Assembly (NCBI RefSeq): GCF_003259525.1
Contig: NZ_QLLO01000002.1
Coordinates: 62,001-126,000 of the forward strand
Source: Olleya aquimaris
GTDB taxonomy: Bacteria > Bacteroidota > Bacteroidia > Flavobacteriales > Flavobacteriaceae
Direction: 5' to 3'
Length of the DNA: 64,000 nucleotides
Below are positions 6,338-14,495 of this stretch, one piece after another. The notes under the pieces were generated by a model, which saw only the letters and a list, made by a program, of their open reading frames with translations, searched no databases and had not been told where the DNA came from. The position numbers were made by a program, and so were the translations under genes. The first letter of the stretch is position 1; every line of letters begins with the position of its first letter.

Positions 6338-8491
6338 ATGAAATTTTTAACATCAATCTTAATCTTTTTAATAAGTCTATCAGTTCAAGCACAAACCACA
6401 ATACACGGAACAGTAACAGACTCCAAAAATCAACCAATTATTGGAGCCAATGTCTATTTAGAAGGGACTTATGATGGTGCAAGTACCATAGTTGATGGTA
6501 GCTTTAGTTTTTCAACTACAGAAACAGGAGAACAAACCTTAATTATTTCCTTTGTGTCTTTTGAAACTAAATCCATCACTAAAGATGTTTCAGCATTTAA
6601 AGATTTAACAATTGTGTTAAGGGACGATGTTAATACATTGGATGCAGTTGTGATTTCTGCTGGAACATTTGAAGCAGGAGATAACAGTAAAGTATCTGTT
6701 TTAAAACCATTGGATGTGGTCACCACAGCTAGTGCTTTAGGCGATTTTGTGGGTGCTTTGCAAACCCTTCCTGGGACCACAACGGTTTCTGAAGATGGAC
6801 GACTGTTTGTACGTGGAGGAGATGCAGAAGAGACACAGATTTTTATTGATGGTATTCGTGTGTTTACGCCTTATACACCAACTACCAATAACATTCCAAC
6901 ACGTGGACGCTATTCGCCTTTTTTGTTTGATGGAATTACTTTTTCAACAGGAGGTTACTCAGCAGAATACGGTCAAGCTCTATCCAGTGTTTTAGAATTA
7001 AATACCATAAACCAACCAGATCAAGAAAAAACAGATATTGGTATTATGACTGTTGGTGCATCCATAGGTAACACTCAAATTTGGGGTAAAAACAGCTTAA
7101 GTGTCAATGCGACATACATAAATTTAGCACCTTATTTAGAAATTTTTGATGATCGAAACGATTGGAAAAAACCTTTTGAAGGTGCTGCTGGCGAAGCTGT
7201 GTTTAGACATAAAACAGACAACGGAATCCTAAAATTATATTCGGCTTTTGACACCACAAATTTCGAATTAGTACAAGAAGATATCAATCTAGACAATGGT
7301 TTACCTTTTGCGCTTAACAATCAAAACCTTTATTTTAATGGTTCTTACAAAGAGGTATTGGGAACCAATTGGACACTTTCTGGAGGCTTAAGTTATACCT
7401 ACGCCAATGGAAAAATTAATGTAATTGATAGTAAGATTAATACTATTCAAAACTCAGTACATGCAAAGGTTAAACTAAAGCATCGTTTTAATAACCGTTT
7501 TAAATTAAACTTTGGAATAGAACAATTTACTACCAAGTTTGACGAAACCTATAACGACCAGTTTGTAGATGATATCACTTATGGGTTTAATAATAATATT
7601 ACAGGTGCTTTTACCGAAGCTGATATTTTCTTCTCTAAAAATCTAGCTTTAAAAGCAGGTTTACGTGCAGAGTATAGCGCTTTATTTGACCAAATTAATA
7701 TATCTCCAAGAGCCTCATTAGCCTATAAAACAGGAAGTAAAAGTCAGTTATCATTGGCTTATGGTAGCTTTTACCAACAACCTAATAGTGATATATTAAA
7801 GTTTAATCAAGACTTACAAGCACAACAAGCCGAGCATTTTATTTTAAACTACCAATTTAATGCAGATGGTAAAATATTTAGAGCAGAATCCTATTATAAA
7901 AAGTATAGCGATTTGGTAAAATACGATACTGATTTTACCAGTTTTGATACCAATTATAACAATTTAGGTAGTGGGTTTGCTAAAGGAATAGATTTGTTTT
8001 GGCGTGATAATAAAAGCATTAAAAACGTAGATTATTGGGTAAGCTATTCGTGGTTAGATACAAAACGCGATTATCGAAACTATCCTATTTCTGCACAACC
8101 TAATTTTGCTAATACTCATAACTTATCAGTAGTCGGTAAATATTGGATAGAAGATTGGAAAAGTCAAGTAGGATTAAGCTATGGTTTTGCGTCTGGTAGA
8201 ACCTACACAGACCCAAATCAGTCAGGTTTTTTAAACCAAAAAACTAAAAACTTTAATAGCTTAAGTTTAAATTGGGCTTACTTATTAAGCCCTCAGAAAA
8301 TCTTGTACTTTTCTGTAAATAATGCGTTAGGCTTTAAAAATATAAATGGTTATCAATATGCAGATTCTCCAGATATCAATGGACAGTTTAACAGACGTGC
8401 GTTACGTCCTGCTGCAGATCAGTTTTTCTTTGTAGGTTTCTTTTGGACCATTAGTGAGAAAGGTACGGATAACCAGTTGGATAATTTATAG
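6338..8491 (+). CDS. TonB-dependent receptor with carboxypeptidase-regulatory-like N-terminal domain
   Basis: A 717-residue outer-membrane protein. It starts MKFLTSILIF with a signal peptide cut after VQAQ. A beta-sandwich regulatory-like domain follows (about 20-105, GTVTDSKNQPIIGANVYLEG), then a plug domain (about 110-230, with LQTLPGTTTVSEDGRLFVRGG), and the rest is beta-barrel ending in an aromatic-rich strand. Such receptors import siderophores, oligosaccharides or other ligands using TonB energy. There is no SusD partner next to it, so a polysaccharide locus is unlikely, and the ligand cannot be read from the sequence. The ATG at 6338 is chosen because it begins the signal peptide. An in-frame ATG at 6290 would add an unlikely 16-residue extension. 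Confidence 0.9.
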   Translation: MKFLTSILIFLISLSVQAQTTIHGTVTDSKNQPIIGANVYLEGTYDGASTIVDGSFSFSTTETGEQTLIISFVSFETKSITKDVSAFKDLTIVLRDDVNTLDAVVISAGTFEAGDNSKVSVLKPLDVVTTASALGDFVGALQTLPGTTTVSEDGRLFVRGGDAEETQIFIDGIRVFTPYTPTTNNIPTRGRYSPFLFDGITFSTGGYSAEYGQALSSVLELNTINQPDQEKTDIGIMTVGASIGNTQIWGKNSLSVNATYINLAPYLEIFDDRNDWKKPFEGAAGEAVFRHKTDNGILKLYSAFDTTNFELVQEDINLDNGLPFALNNQNLYFNGSYKEVLGTNWTLSGGLSYTYANGKINVIDSKINTIQNSVHAKVKLKHRFNNRFKLNFGIEQFTTKFDETYNDQFVDDITYGFNNNITGAFTEADIFFSKNLALKAGLRAEYSALFDQINISPRASLAYKTGSKSQLSLAYGSFYQQPNSDILKFNQDLQAQQAEHFILNYQFNADGKIFRAESYYKKYSDLVKYDTDFTSFDTNYNNLGSGFAKGIDLFWRDNKSIKNVDYWVSYSWLDTKRDYRNYPISAQPNFANTHNLSVVGKYWIEDWKSQVGLSYGFASGRTYTDPNQSGFLNQKTKNFNSLSLNWAYLLSPQKILYFSVNNALGFKNINGYQYADSPDINGQFNRRALRPAADQFFFVGFFWTISEKGTDNQLDNL

Positions 8492-8558
8492 TTGAAAGTA
8501 AAAGTCTTATGTCTGAGGTGATACTTATTTAGTAGAAAAAAATGGCTTTATTTGTAGC

Positions 8559-8846
8559 ATGAAATTATTTATCAAACTATTCATTATTTTATTTTTAATA
8601 GACATTGCTTTAGGGTTTTCCATAACAGCTTTGGTTCCAGATATTTTAGCTTCAAATAGTTTAATTGTGAAATTTGTAGACGAAGCAATTTCATTTCCAT
8701 TAACGTTGTATAACAAGACATTTCCAGAGTATGGTATTTATAGATCTAGTACTAATAGTTTTTGGACAGTTATTATTGTTAATGCATTACTACAAGCATT
8801 AATAGCTTATTTAGTGATTAAGTTACTACGTAAAGCTAGAACATAG
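8559..8846 (+). CDS. small membrane protein, hypothetical (95 aa)
   Basis: Starts MKLFIKLFIILFLIDIALGF. There is one hydrophobic helix at about residues 5-27, a polar middle of about 35 residues, and a second helix at about 68-88 ending in the basic tail LLRKART. Signal-anchor topology with a periplasmic middle loop is likely. No known family is recognised. It follows the TonB-dependent receptor by 67 bases on the same strand, and no terminator hairpin was seen between them, so they may share a transcript. Confidence 0.65.
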   Translation: MKLFIKLFIILFLIDIALGFSITALVPDILASNSLIVKFVDEAISFPLTLYNKTFPEYGIYRSSTNSFWTVIIVNALLQALIAYLVIKLLRKART

Positions 8847-8855
8847 CCGGTAAAG

Positions 8856-8998
8856 AGCTTCTCGATACAATTTGTTCGTACCTCACAAATCACTCGAAGT
8901 GACGTTGCGTAAGTAAGACGTGTTATATTATATTAGGGTTTAAGAAATCACATCTCGTCAGTTCGAGTGCTTCGACAGAGGAGAAGCGTATCGGGAAC
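8856..8998. repeat. imperfect inverted repeat of the TCGAG/TATCGAG family
   Basis: The left part (8856-8903) contains CTTCTCGATAC and CACTCGAAGTGAC. The right part (8957-8998) contains GTCAGTTCGAGTG and GAGAAGCGTATCGGG, that is, the same words inverted with several mismatches. The 13-base core pair differs at one position. It fills the space between a plus-strand membrane protein gene and the end of a minus-strand exonuclease gene, and the transcripts could fold there. Related TCGAG palindromes recur at 28172 and 40636. Confidence 0.65.
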
Positions 8999-9000
8999 AA

Positions 9001-9513
9001 CTAAAATAGTGGTAACCGCTCAAACTGAGCAATTAAAAACAGTTTACCACAAGCACGTGCATCAGACAAGGCATCATGATGCTTTAATGCAATATTATGC
9101 ACTTTACAACACGCATCTAATTTGGCAGGTTTATACCCTTTTTTTCGATATAGTTTAAGGGTGCATTCCCAACGATTAGGCATCATAATGTCAGAAGCAG
9201 GTATCCCATAATCATTCATAGATTTTAGTAATACCGTTCTGTCAAATGCTTCGTTGTGTGCAACGGTTGTGATACCAGAAATTCGTTTTTTAATCTCTGG
9301 ATACACCGTTCTAAAATTAGGTGCAAACCTAGTATCCTCTTCTGTAATACCATGCACTTGTATGTTGTGCCAATTATAGTCGTTATTAGGTGGTTGAATA
9401 AGTTGGTGGTACTCTTCAATAATCTCACCATTACTAAAAGTCACAATCCCAACAGAGCAAATGTGGTGTCCTTTTGCGGTCTCAAAGTCTATTGCTGCGA
9501 AGGTGTTTGGCAT
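9001..9513 (-). CDS. DEDDh 3'-5' exonuclease (DNA polymerase III epsilon-like)
   Basis: A 170-residue protein covering little more than one RNase T/DnaQ exonuclease fold. Exo I is FAAIDFETAKG (Asp and Glu ligands) near residue 8. Exo II is in the AHNEAFDRTVL stretch near residue 80. Exo III is HHDALSDARACG near 150, with the His of the DEDDh subclass. It lacks the C-terminal region that binds the polymerase alpha subunit, so it is probably a stand-alone exonuclease for repair or RNA and nucleotide trimming. It lies alone on the minus strand, 33 bases downstream of a pair of membrane protein genes. Confidence 0.88.
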   Translation of the reverse strand: MPNTFAAIDFETAKGHHICSVGIVTFSNGEIIEEYHQLIQPPNNDYNWHNIQVHGITEEDTRFAPNFRTVYPEIKKRISGITTVAHNEAFDRTVLLKSMNDYGIPASDIMMPNRWECTLKLYRKKGYKPAKLDACCKVHNIALKHHDALSDARACGKLFLIAQFERLPLF

Positions 9514-9546
9514 AGCGAAGTTTTGTGAGTAAAGTTAAAAATTTAA

Positions 9547-9984
9547 TTATAAACTACTCTTAGCAGGTTGTCTCCAAAACAAAAACGCCATTAAAAACCC
9601 AAAAACCATGTAAATAGCGTGTGCTATGCGTATATCGTTTTCGGTTGGACCAATCATGTTTTTAACCATTGTCCCTAAACTAAACCAGTAAATAAAAATA
9701 GCAAAGACTATTAAAATAATACTACCAACTGTACGACTAACCAATAATGTATGCTTAGTAGGAAAAAAGAAATTGGCTGCTAAAGCTCCCCAAAAAAAAG
9801 TGAGAATATACAAACCATTATCTGTATAAGATTTTATAATATTACTAATGGTGTCTCCTTCAACGGAGTTATCTATTGCCAAATAAATATCAAACGCAAT
9901 TAATAAAATAAACAAAGTAATGATAAGATACTGTACGCGTTTAACAAAAGTATCGTTGTCCAGTAATTGTGTTATAGGTTGCAT
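9547..9984 (-). CDS. four-pass membrane protein, paralogue of its upstream neighbour
   Basis: A 145-residue integral membrane protein with four hydrophobic segments (about 17-37, 55-75, 83-103, 118-138). The motif LTFFWGALAANFFFPTK in the second segment corresponds to ITFLWGVFGGHFFLGTK in the neighbouring gene, and both end in a Phe-Trp/Leu-Trp-x-Q pattern. The two look like a tandem duplication that has diverged. No known family is recognised. The start is three bases downstream of the upstream gene's stop, so they form an operon. Confidence 0.72.
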   Translation of the reverse strand: MQPITQLLDNDTFVKRVQYLIITLFILLIAFDIYLAIDNSVEGDTISNIIKSYTDNGLYILTFFWGALAANFFFPTKHTLLVSRTVGSIILIVFAIFIYWFSLGTMVKNMIGPTENDIRIAHAIYMVFGFLMAFLFWRQPAKSSL

Positions 9985-9987
9985 AGC

Positions 9988-10401
9988 TTAAACGTTTAAA
10001 GTAAAATTAATAAACTCTTCATGACGTTGCGACCATAAAAAATGTCCAAATAACAAACCAGAAAGCACCAGTGCAATCTGGTATTTGGTAGATACAACAA
10101 AATCTTTAGGTAATTTTTTACCATAAATAATCATAGCAACCACAATAACTGCTAAAAGTATTGGTGGGATTTCCCAATGCTCAGTAAAAATAGGATGAAT
10201 AGGAGCTTTGGTACCTAAAAAAAAGTGTCCACCAAAAACGCCCCAAAGAAACGTGATAAAAAAGTATTTGTTTAAACTCCAGTTTTTAATAAGTACATTA
10301 ATGGTATCGTTTTTATAGCGATTTATATTTAATATCACATTTAATAAAAACAACAATCCAATAGAACTAAATACAATAATTTCTACGGTTTTTAAAGGCA
10401 T
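9988..10401 (-). CDS. four-pass membrane protein, first of a paralogous pair
   Basis: A 137-residue hydrophobic protein starting MPLKTVEIIVF, with about four transmembrane segments and the shared motif ITFLWGVFGGHFFLGTK near residue 50. It is the first gene of a two-gene unit, and the second gene carries the same motif. Conserved His and Trp in the membrane motif could bind a ligand or metal, but this is speculative. The upstream 180 bases to the divergent TPR-like gene hold a promoter for that gene and a small palindrome. Confidence 0.7.
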   Translation of the reverse strand: MPLKTVEIIVFSSIGLLFLLNVILNINRYKNDTINVLIKNWSLNKYFFITFLWGVFGGHFFLGTKAPIHPIFTEHWEIPPILLAVIVVAMIIYGKKLPKDFVVSTKYQIALVLSGLLFGHFLWSQRHEEFINFTLNV

Positions 10402-10453
10402 AAATCTGTGTGTTTTAATGACTTCAAGTTAAGGTTTCTGTGGGTTAAATGCA

Positions 10454-10471
10454 ATACGTATAAGTACGTAT
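10454..10471. other. ATACGTA-TAAG-TACGTAT palindrome in a divergent intergenic region
   Basis: Perfect 7-base arms with a 4-base centre, between the start of the membrane protein pair (minus) and the signalling operon (plus). It could be a regulator binding site. A chance palindrome is also possible in AT-rich DNA. Confidence 0.3.
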
Positions 10472-10508
10472 GTGGTTTTGGTTACAATTCAGCATAAAAA
10501 AATAACAG

Positions 10509-10541
10509 TTGGGTAAACTGCTTTTTAAATTATTATGTTTG
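10509..10541 (+). promoter_or_regulatory. candidate promoter (TTG - 22 bases - TATGTTTG) of the LytS/LytTR operon
   Basis: TATGTTTG at 10534-10541 matches the Bacteroidota -7 consensus TAnnTTTG exactly, and TTG at 10509-10511 lies 22 bases upstream. This is slightly longer than the usual spacing but acceptable. The ATG at 10582 gives a leader of about 35 bases. Confidence 0.5.
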
Positions 10542-10581
10542 TGTAGGATATTTGAAGTGTTAATCAAAACACTGTTTAATT

Positions 10582-11211
10582 ATGTACAAAATAGCCATTA
10601 CCATTGCCTTATTTGTAACTAGTATGTTACAGGCGCAAACCACCTATGAAACCGGAATGAACAAAGCATTTGCACTTTGGGGAGAAGGTAAAATTGTAGA
10701 CGCTTCTAATTTATTTGAGCGTATTGCTACTGCCGAAAAAGAAAACTGGTTGCCTTCTTACTACGCTGCCCAAGTGTTAGTGTTAGACGCCTTTTCTAAA
10801 TTACAAGATAAAGATGCTTTAGATGCACAACTAAAAAAAGCACAAACCTTTGTAGATGAAGCAACAAGTAGATCTAAAAATAATCCCGAAATTATGGTAC
10901 TTCAAGCCATGTTGCACACTGCATATGTTGCAAGTGATGGTGCAACATATGGTATGACCTTATCTGGAAAAATTGTTAGCCTATATAGCAGAGCAATAGA
11001 ATTAGCTCCAGATAACCCACGTGTGGTTTTAAGTAAAGCCGAATGGGATATGGGAAGTGCTAGATATTTTGGTCAGGATACCAAACCGTTTTGCGAACAG
11101 ATAGAGCAATCTCTAAAACTTTTTGATACCTTTAAACCAGAGAGTGCGTTTCATCCTAATTGGGGAAAAGAGCGTGCAGAACAATTAACTAAAGACTGTA
11201 AGGAAGAGTAA
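10582..11211 (+). CDS. secreted protein with TPR-like helices, hypothetical
   Basis: A 209-residue protein with a cleavable signal peptide (MYKIAITIALFVTSMLQAQ). The mature part is helical, with TPR-like spacing such as FALWGEGKIVDASNLFERIA and later LYSRAIELAPDNPRVVLSKAE. Probably a periplasmic binding or scaffold protein. Its stop codon overlaps the start of the histidine kinase gene by one base (TAATG), so it is the first gene of the signalling operon and may sense or relay an envelope signal to it. That role is inferred from position only. Confidence 0.75.
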   Translation: MYKIAITIALFVTSMLQAQTTYETGMNKAFALWGEGKIVDASNLFERIATAEKENWLPSYYAAQVLVLDAFSKLQDKDALDAQLKKAQTFVDEATSRSKNNPEIMVLQAMLHTAYVASDGATYGMTLSGKIVSLYSRAIELAPDNPRVVLSKAEWDMGSARYFGQDTKPFCEQIEQSLKLFDTFKPESAFHPNWGKERAEQLTKDCKEE

Positions 11212-12557
11212 TGTTTAATTTTGGTAAAGAAATAGTAAAAGCATTTTTTATAGGTATACTCGTGTTTCTTGTAAGAGGACTTATAATGTATATGACAGGT
11301 GTAAAAATTGAAGCTAATTATGAGTTGTTTTTAGACTTTGTCTATAACCAATTGTATGCTGTAGTGTTGTATTTGGCAAACGCCTATTTTGTTAGCTACA
11401 TGATGAGCAAATACAAGCACGATTTGTTTAAGCCTAAAAATTTATTGGTTGCAGGATTACTATCTGTTAGTATTAGTATGATTGCCATTTTTGCTTTGCG
11501 TTTTTTTATCTTAGTTATCTTAAAAGGGTATGATGCTTCTACCTTTTTTGCTGGCGAAAAATTTATTTTTTATTGGTTTTCTTTAACCATATCCATTACC
11601 ATTACAGCTGCGTTTTATATTGTTTATTACTTAAAGTCTAGACAGGATACAAAAGTCAAAGAGCAAAAAGTAATTGCTGGAACAGCAAGTGCTAAGTTTG
11701 ATGCTTTAAAAAACCAATTAGATCCTCATTTTTTATTTAATAGTTTAAATGTATTAACCAGTTTAATTGAAGAAAATCCAGATAGCGCTCAAAAATTTAC
11801 TACTAGTTTATCTAAAGTTTACCGTTACGTTTTAGAACAAAAAAATAAAGATTTAGTAACTGTTGATGAAGAGTTACAGTTTGCAAAAACCTACATGTCT
11901 TTAATTAAAATGCGTTTTGAAGACAGTATAGTCTTTGATATTCCGGAGCAAGCACAACACCCAGAAAGTAAAGTAGTGCCATTATCGTTACAGCTGTTAT
12001 TAGAAAACGCAGTAAAACATAATATAGTAACTAGTAGTAAACCATTACATATTAAAATTTACGAATCAAACGGAAATTTAATTGTAGTAAACAACCTACA
12101 AACCAAAGACATAGTCAAAAAGAGTAGTGGAGTTGGTCTTGAAAACATCAAACAACGCTACCAATTATTAACCAATAAACGTGTAAGTATTAGCCAAGAT
12201 AATACCAGTTTTAAAGTGGCAATACCTATACTTACTAAAGAAATATCAGTTATGAGACAATTACCAGAAAAACAATTTGACGACTCTTATGTAAGAGCAA
12301 GAAAACACGTAGAAGAATTAAAAGAGTTTTATTACAACCTCATTTCTTACTGCTTTGTTATTCCTTTTTTAATATTCATAAATTATAAAACCAGTTGGGA
12401 TTATAAATGGTTTTGGTTCCCAATGTTTGGTTGGGCTTTAGGAATAGTATTTCATGCTTACAAAGTATTTGTAAACGATGGGATGTTAGGTAAATCATGG
12501 GAGGAGAAGCAGATTAAAAAGTACATGGAAGAAGACAATCAACAACGTTGGAATTAA
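11211..12557 (+). CDS. LytS-type sensor histidine kinase fused to a C-terminal 2TM domain
   Basis: 448 residues. The N-terminal part has about four transmembrane helices (to about residue 145). A His_kinase domain (PF06580-like) follows with the phosphoacceptor His in LDPHFLFNSLNVL near residue 175, an ATP-binding N-box LLLENAVKHN and a G-box GVGLENIKQRY. Residues from about 360 to the end form a 2TM domain starting RARKHVEELKEFYYNL and ending KKYMEEDNQQRWN, the same domain as in the next two genes. The partner is surely the LytTR response regulator at 13740. The C-terminal fusion is unusual for LytS kinases and may recruit the free 2TM proteins. Confidence 0.9.
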   Translation: MFNFGKEIVKAFFIGILVFLVRGLIMYMTGVKIEANYELFLDFVYNQLYAVVLYLANAYFVSYMMSKYKHDLFKPKNLLVAGLLSVSISMIAIFALRFFILVILKGYDASTFFAGEKFIFYWFSLTISITITAAFYIVYYLKSRQDTKVKEQKVIAGTASAKFDALKNQLDPHFLFNSLNVLTSLIEENPDSAQKFTTSLSKVYRYVLEQKNKDLVTVDEELQFAKTYMSLIKMRFEDSIVFDIPEQAQHPESKVVPLSLQLLLENAVKHNIVTSSKPLHIKIYESNGNLIVVNNLQTKDIVKKSSGVGLENIKQRYQLLTNKRVSISQDNTSFKVAIPILTKEISVMRQLPEKQFDDSYVRARKHVEELKEFYYNLISYCFVIPFLIFINYKTSWDYKWFWFPMFGWALGIVFHAYKVFVNDGMLGKSWEEKQIKKYMEEDNQQRWN

Positions 12558-12568
12558 ATATTAAAGTC

Positions 12569-12916
12569 ATGAGAGAAGATATACAACCTTACTTAGAAGA
12601 CGACATGCAAGTAAAATACGAAAAAGAAGAAGCCTATCTAAGAGCAAAGAAAAAAGTAGAAAAAATTGTTGGCTTTTATTGGCATTTAGCCTTTTATGTT
12701 GTCATTAATTTAGTGTTAGTCCTATTTATATATTCAAAATCAGGACAACCCTTTTGGAGTTTTGCAGTGTGGTCTACACCATTATTTTGGGGAATTGGCA
12801 TAGGATTTCATTTTTTAGGTGTATTTGGTACCGATTTCTTATTCGGAAAAGATTGGGAAGCACGTAAAATTGAAAAGTATATGAATGAAGAAAGAAAAAA
12901 TAAGCGTTGGGAATAG
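12569..12916 (+). CDS. 2TM domain-containing membrane protein
   Basis: 115 residues from the ATG at 12569. An earlier ATG at 12548 overlaps the kinase gene and is less likely. A charged N-terminal region with RAKKKVEKIVGFYWHL leads into two transmembrane helices, followed by FGKDWEARKIEKYMNEERKNKRWE. This is the Flavobacteriaceae 2TM domain, which has no known enzymatic role. It is homologous to the C-terminus of the kinase in front of it and to the next gene. Probably an accessory of the LytS/LytTR pair. Confidence 0.82.
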   Translation: MREDIQPYLEDDMQVKYEKEEAYLRAKKKVEKIVGFYWHLAFYVVINLVLVLFIYSKSGQPFWSFAVWSTPLFWGIGIGFHFLGVFGTDFLFGKDWEARKIEKYMNEERKNKRWE

Positions 12917-12949
12917 CAAACAAAAAGGTGAAACCTAAATAATTTTATT

Positions 12950-13267
12950 ATGGACACAACACAAACAAATCAACGTCGCTTAGAGCGAGCTAAAATTAGA
13001 GTTAAAAAAATAAAGGGTTTTTATACACATTTACTTATTTACGTAGTCATTAACTTAGTAATTGTTTATATAAACATACAAAACTTAGAACCTGGTGAAA
13101 GTTATTTTCAATATAGAAACTTTATAACTTTAACCCTTTGGGGATTTGCACTAATAATACATGCACTAACAACTTTTTTACCAAACTTTATTTTAGGTGT
13201 TAATTGGGAACAACGCCAGATAGAGAAATTTATAAGTAAAGAACGTGATCAAAAACGCTGGGAATAA
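12950..13267 (+). CDS. 2TM domain-containing membrane protein
   Basis: 105 residues, nearly all of it the 2TM domain: RAKIRVKKIKGFYTHLLIY, two transmembrane helices, then LGVNWEQRQIEKFISKERD ending QKRWE. It is the third copy of this domain in the operon. The stop codon overlaps the next ATG by one base (TAATG). Function unknown. Copy number and position suggest heteromeric association with the kinase's own 2TM domain. Confidence 0.85.
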   Translation: MDTTQTNQRRLERAKIRVKKIKGFYTHLLIYVVINLVIVYINIQNLEPGESYFQYRNFITLTLWGFALIIHALTTFLPNFILGVNWEQRQIEKFISKERDQKRWE

Positions 13268-13737
13268 TGTTAAACGAAATCATACATAGTAATATAGGTT
13301 GGTTTCACTTTATTACAGCAGTTTTGGCTATGCTAACAGGTGTAATTGTAATTTTAAACCCTAAAGGCACCACGTTTCACAAAAGAGTGGGTTATGTTTA
13401 TGTCATCGCTATGTTATTATTAAATATTAGTTCCTTTCTCATAGTAAATTTTAACGGTTTTAGCGTATTTCATTTTTTTGCTATCGTAAGTTTATTAAGT
13501 ATTATTGGTGGTATGGTGCCAACCTTAAAAAAGCAAAACAATTGGTTTGCTTACCATTTTTATTTTATGAGCTGGTCAGTAGTAGGTTTATTTTGTGCGT
13601 TTTGGGCAGAAGTAGGGACTAGATTTGTAAATAATATGAAAGATTTCTGGTGGATGGTTGCATTAGCAACCTTGATAACTGCTTTTATAGGTCGTACTAT
13701 CATTAATAAAAATGCCAAAAAATTAAATTTAAAATAA
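13267..13737 (+). CDS. DUF2306-like four- to five-pass membrane protein
   Basis: 156 residues, with hydrophobic segments at about 13-30, 40-60, 68-85, 95-115 and 122-145. The order of His and Gly residues (IGWFHFITAVLAMLTGVIVI, then KGTTFHKRVGYVYV) resembles DUF2306 proteins, whose conserved His residues may bind haem or metal. It sits in the operon between the 2TM genes and the response regulator, two bases before the latter. Its biochemical role is not known. Confidence 0.78.
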   Translation: MLNEIIHSNIGWFHFITAVLAMLTGVIVILNPKGTTFHKRVGYVYVIAMLLLNISSFLIVNFNGFSVFHFFAIVSLLSIIGGMVPTLKKQNNWFAYHFYFMSWSVVGLFCAFWAEVGTRFVNNMKDFWWMVALATLITAFIGRTIINKNAKKLNLK

Positions 13738-13739
13738 TC

Positions 13740-14495
13740 ATGAAGGTTATAATTATAGAAGACGAAAAACCATCCGCAAGACGCTTACAGCGTATGTTAG
13801 AGGCAATAGATATTAAAACAGAAACACTATTACATTCTGTTGAAGAAGCTATACATTGGTTTAATAATAACCAGCATCCAGATTTAATCTTTCTAGACAT
13901 ACAATTAAGTGATGGCTTGTCTTTTGAGATTTTTGATGAAGTTGAGGTAAAATCGGCAATTATATTTACTACTGCTTATGACGAGTATGCGCTGCAAGCC
14001 TTCAAATTGAATAGTATAGATTATTTATTAAAACCAATAGATGACGAAGATCTAGAAAAAGCTGTTGCTAAATACAAAACTAGACTTCCAGAAAAAACAA
14101 GTATTGCATTAGATTTTGAGGATATTAAAAAGTTACTAGTTAATCCTATAGAGCGCGAATACAAAAAGCGTTTTTCGGTAAAAGTAGGCCAGCATTTAAA
14201 ATTAGTTAACATTGATGATATCGAATGCTTTTACAGCGAAAACAAAGGAACTTACCTTTACACGTCTGAAGGTAGAAACTACCTGTTAGACACTACTCTT
14301 GAAGCATTAGAAAAAGAACTAGAACCACAAACTTTTTTTAGAATAAACCGTAAGTTTTTTGTCAATATTAATGCTATAAAAGATATGATTAGCTATACCA
14401 ATTCGCGTTTACAAATCAAACTAAACAACTATAATGAAGATGAGGTTATTGTTGCAAGAGAGCGTGTCAAAGATTTTAAAAATTGGTTAGAATAA
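13740..14495 (+). CDS. LytTR-family response regulator
   Basis: 251 residues. The receiver domain (1-120) has the acidic pair in IIIEDEKPSARR, the phosphoacceptor Asp in LIFLDIQLSDG near residue 54, and Lys in DYLLKPID. A LytTR DNA-binding domain follows (about 145-250), with FFRINRKFFVNINAI typical of the family. It is the last gene of the operon and the partner of the LytS-type kinase at 11211. The stop codon abuts the stop of the convergent next gene with no bases in between. Confidence 0.93.
   Translation: MKVIIIEDEKPSARRLQRMLEAIDIKTETLLHSVEEAIHWFNNNQHPDLIFLDIQLSDGLSFEIFDEVEVKSAIIFTTAYDEYALQAFKLNSIDYLLKPIDDEDLEKAVAKYKTRLPEKTSIALDFEDIKKLLVNPIEREYKKRFSVKVGQHLKLVNIDDIECFYSENKGTYLYTSEGRNYLLDTTLEALEKELEPQTFFRINRKFFVNINAIKDMISYTNSRLQIKLNNYNEDEVIVARERVKDFKNWLE

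Noticed and set aside
6338..8491. Polysaccharide utilisation locus around the TonB-dependent receptor
   Set aside because: No SusD-like lipoprotein, glycoside hydrolase or hybrid regulator is next to it, nor next to the other two receptors in the window.
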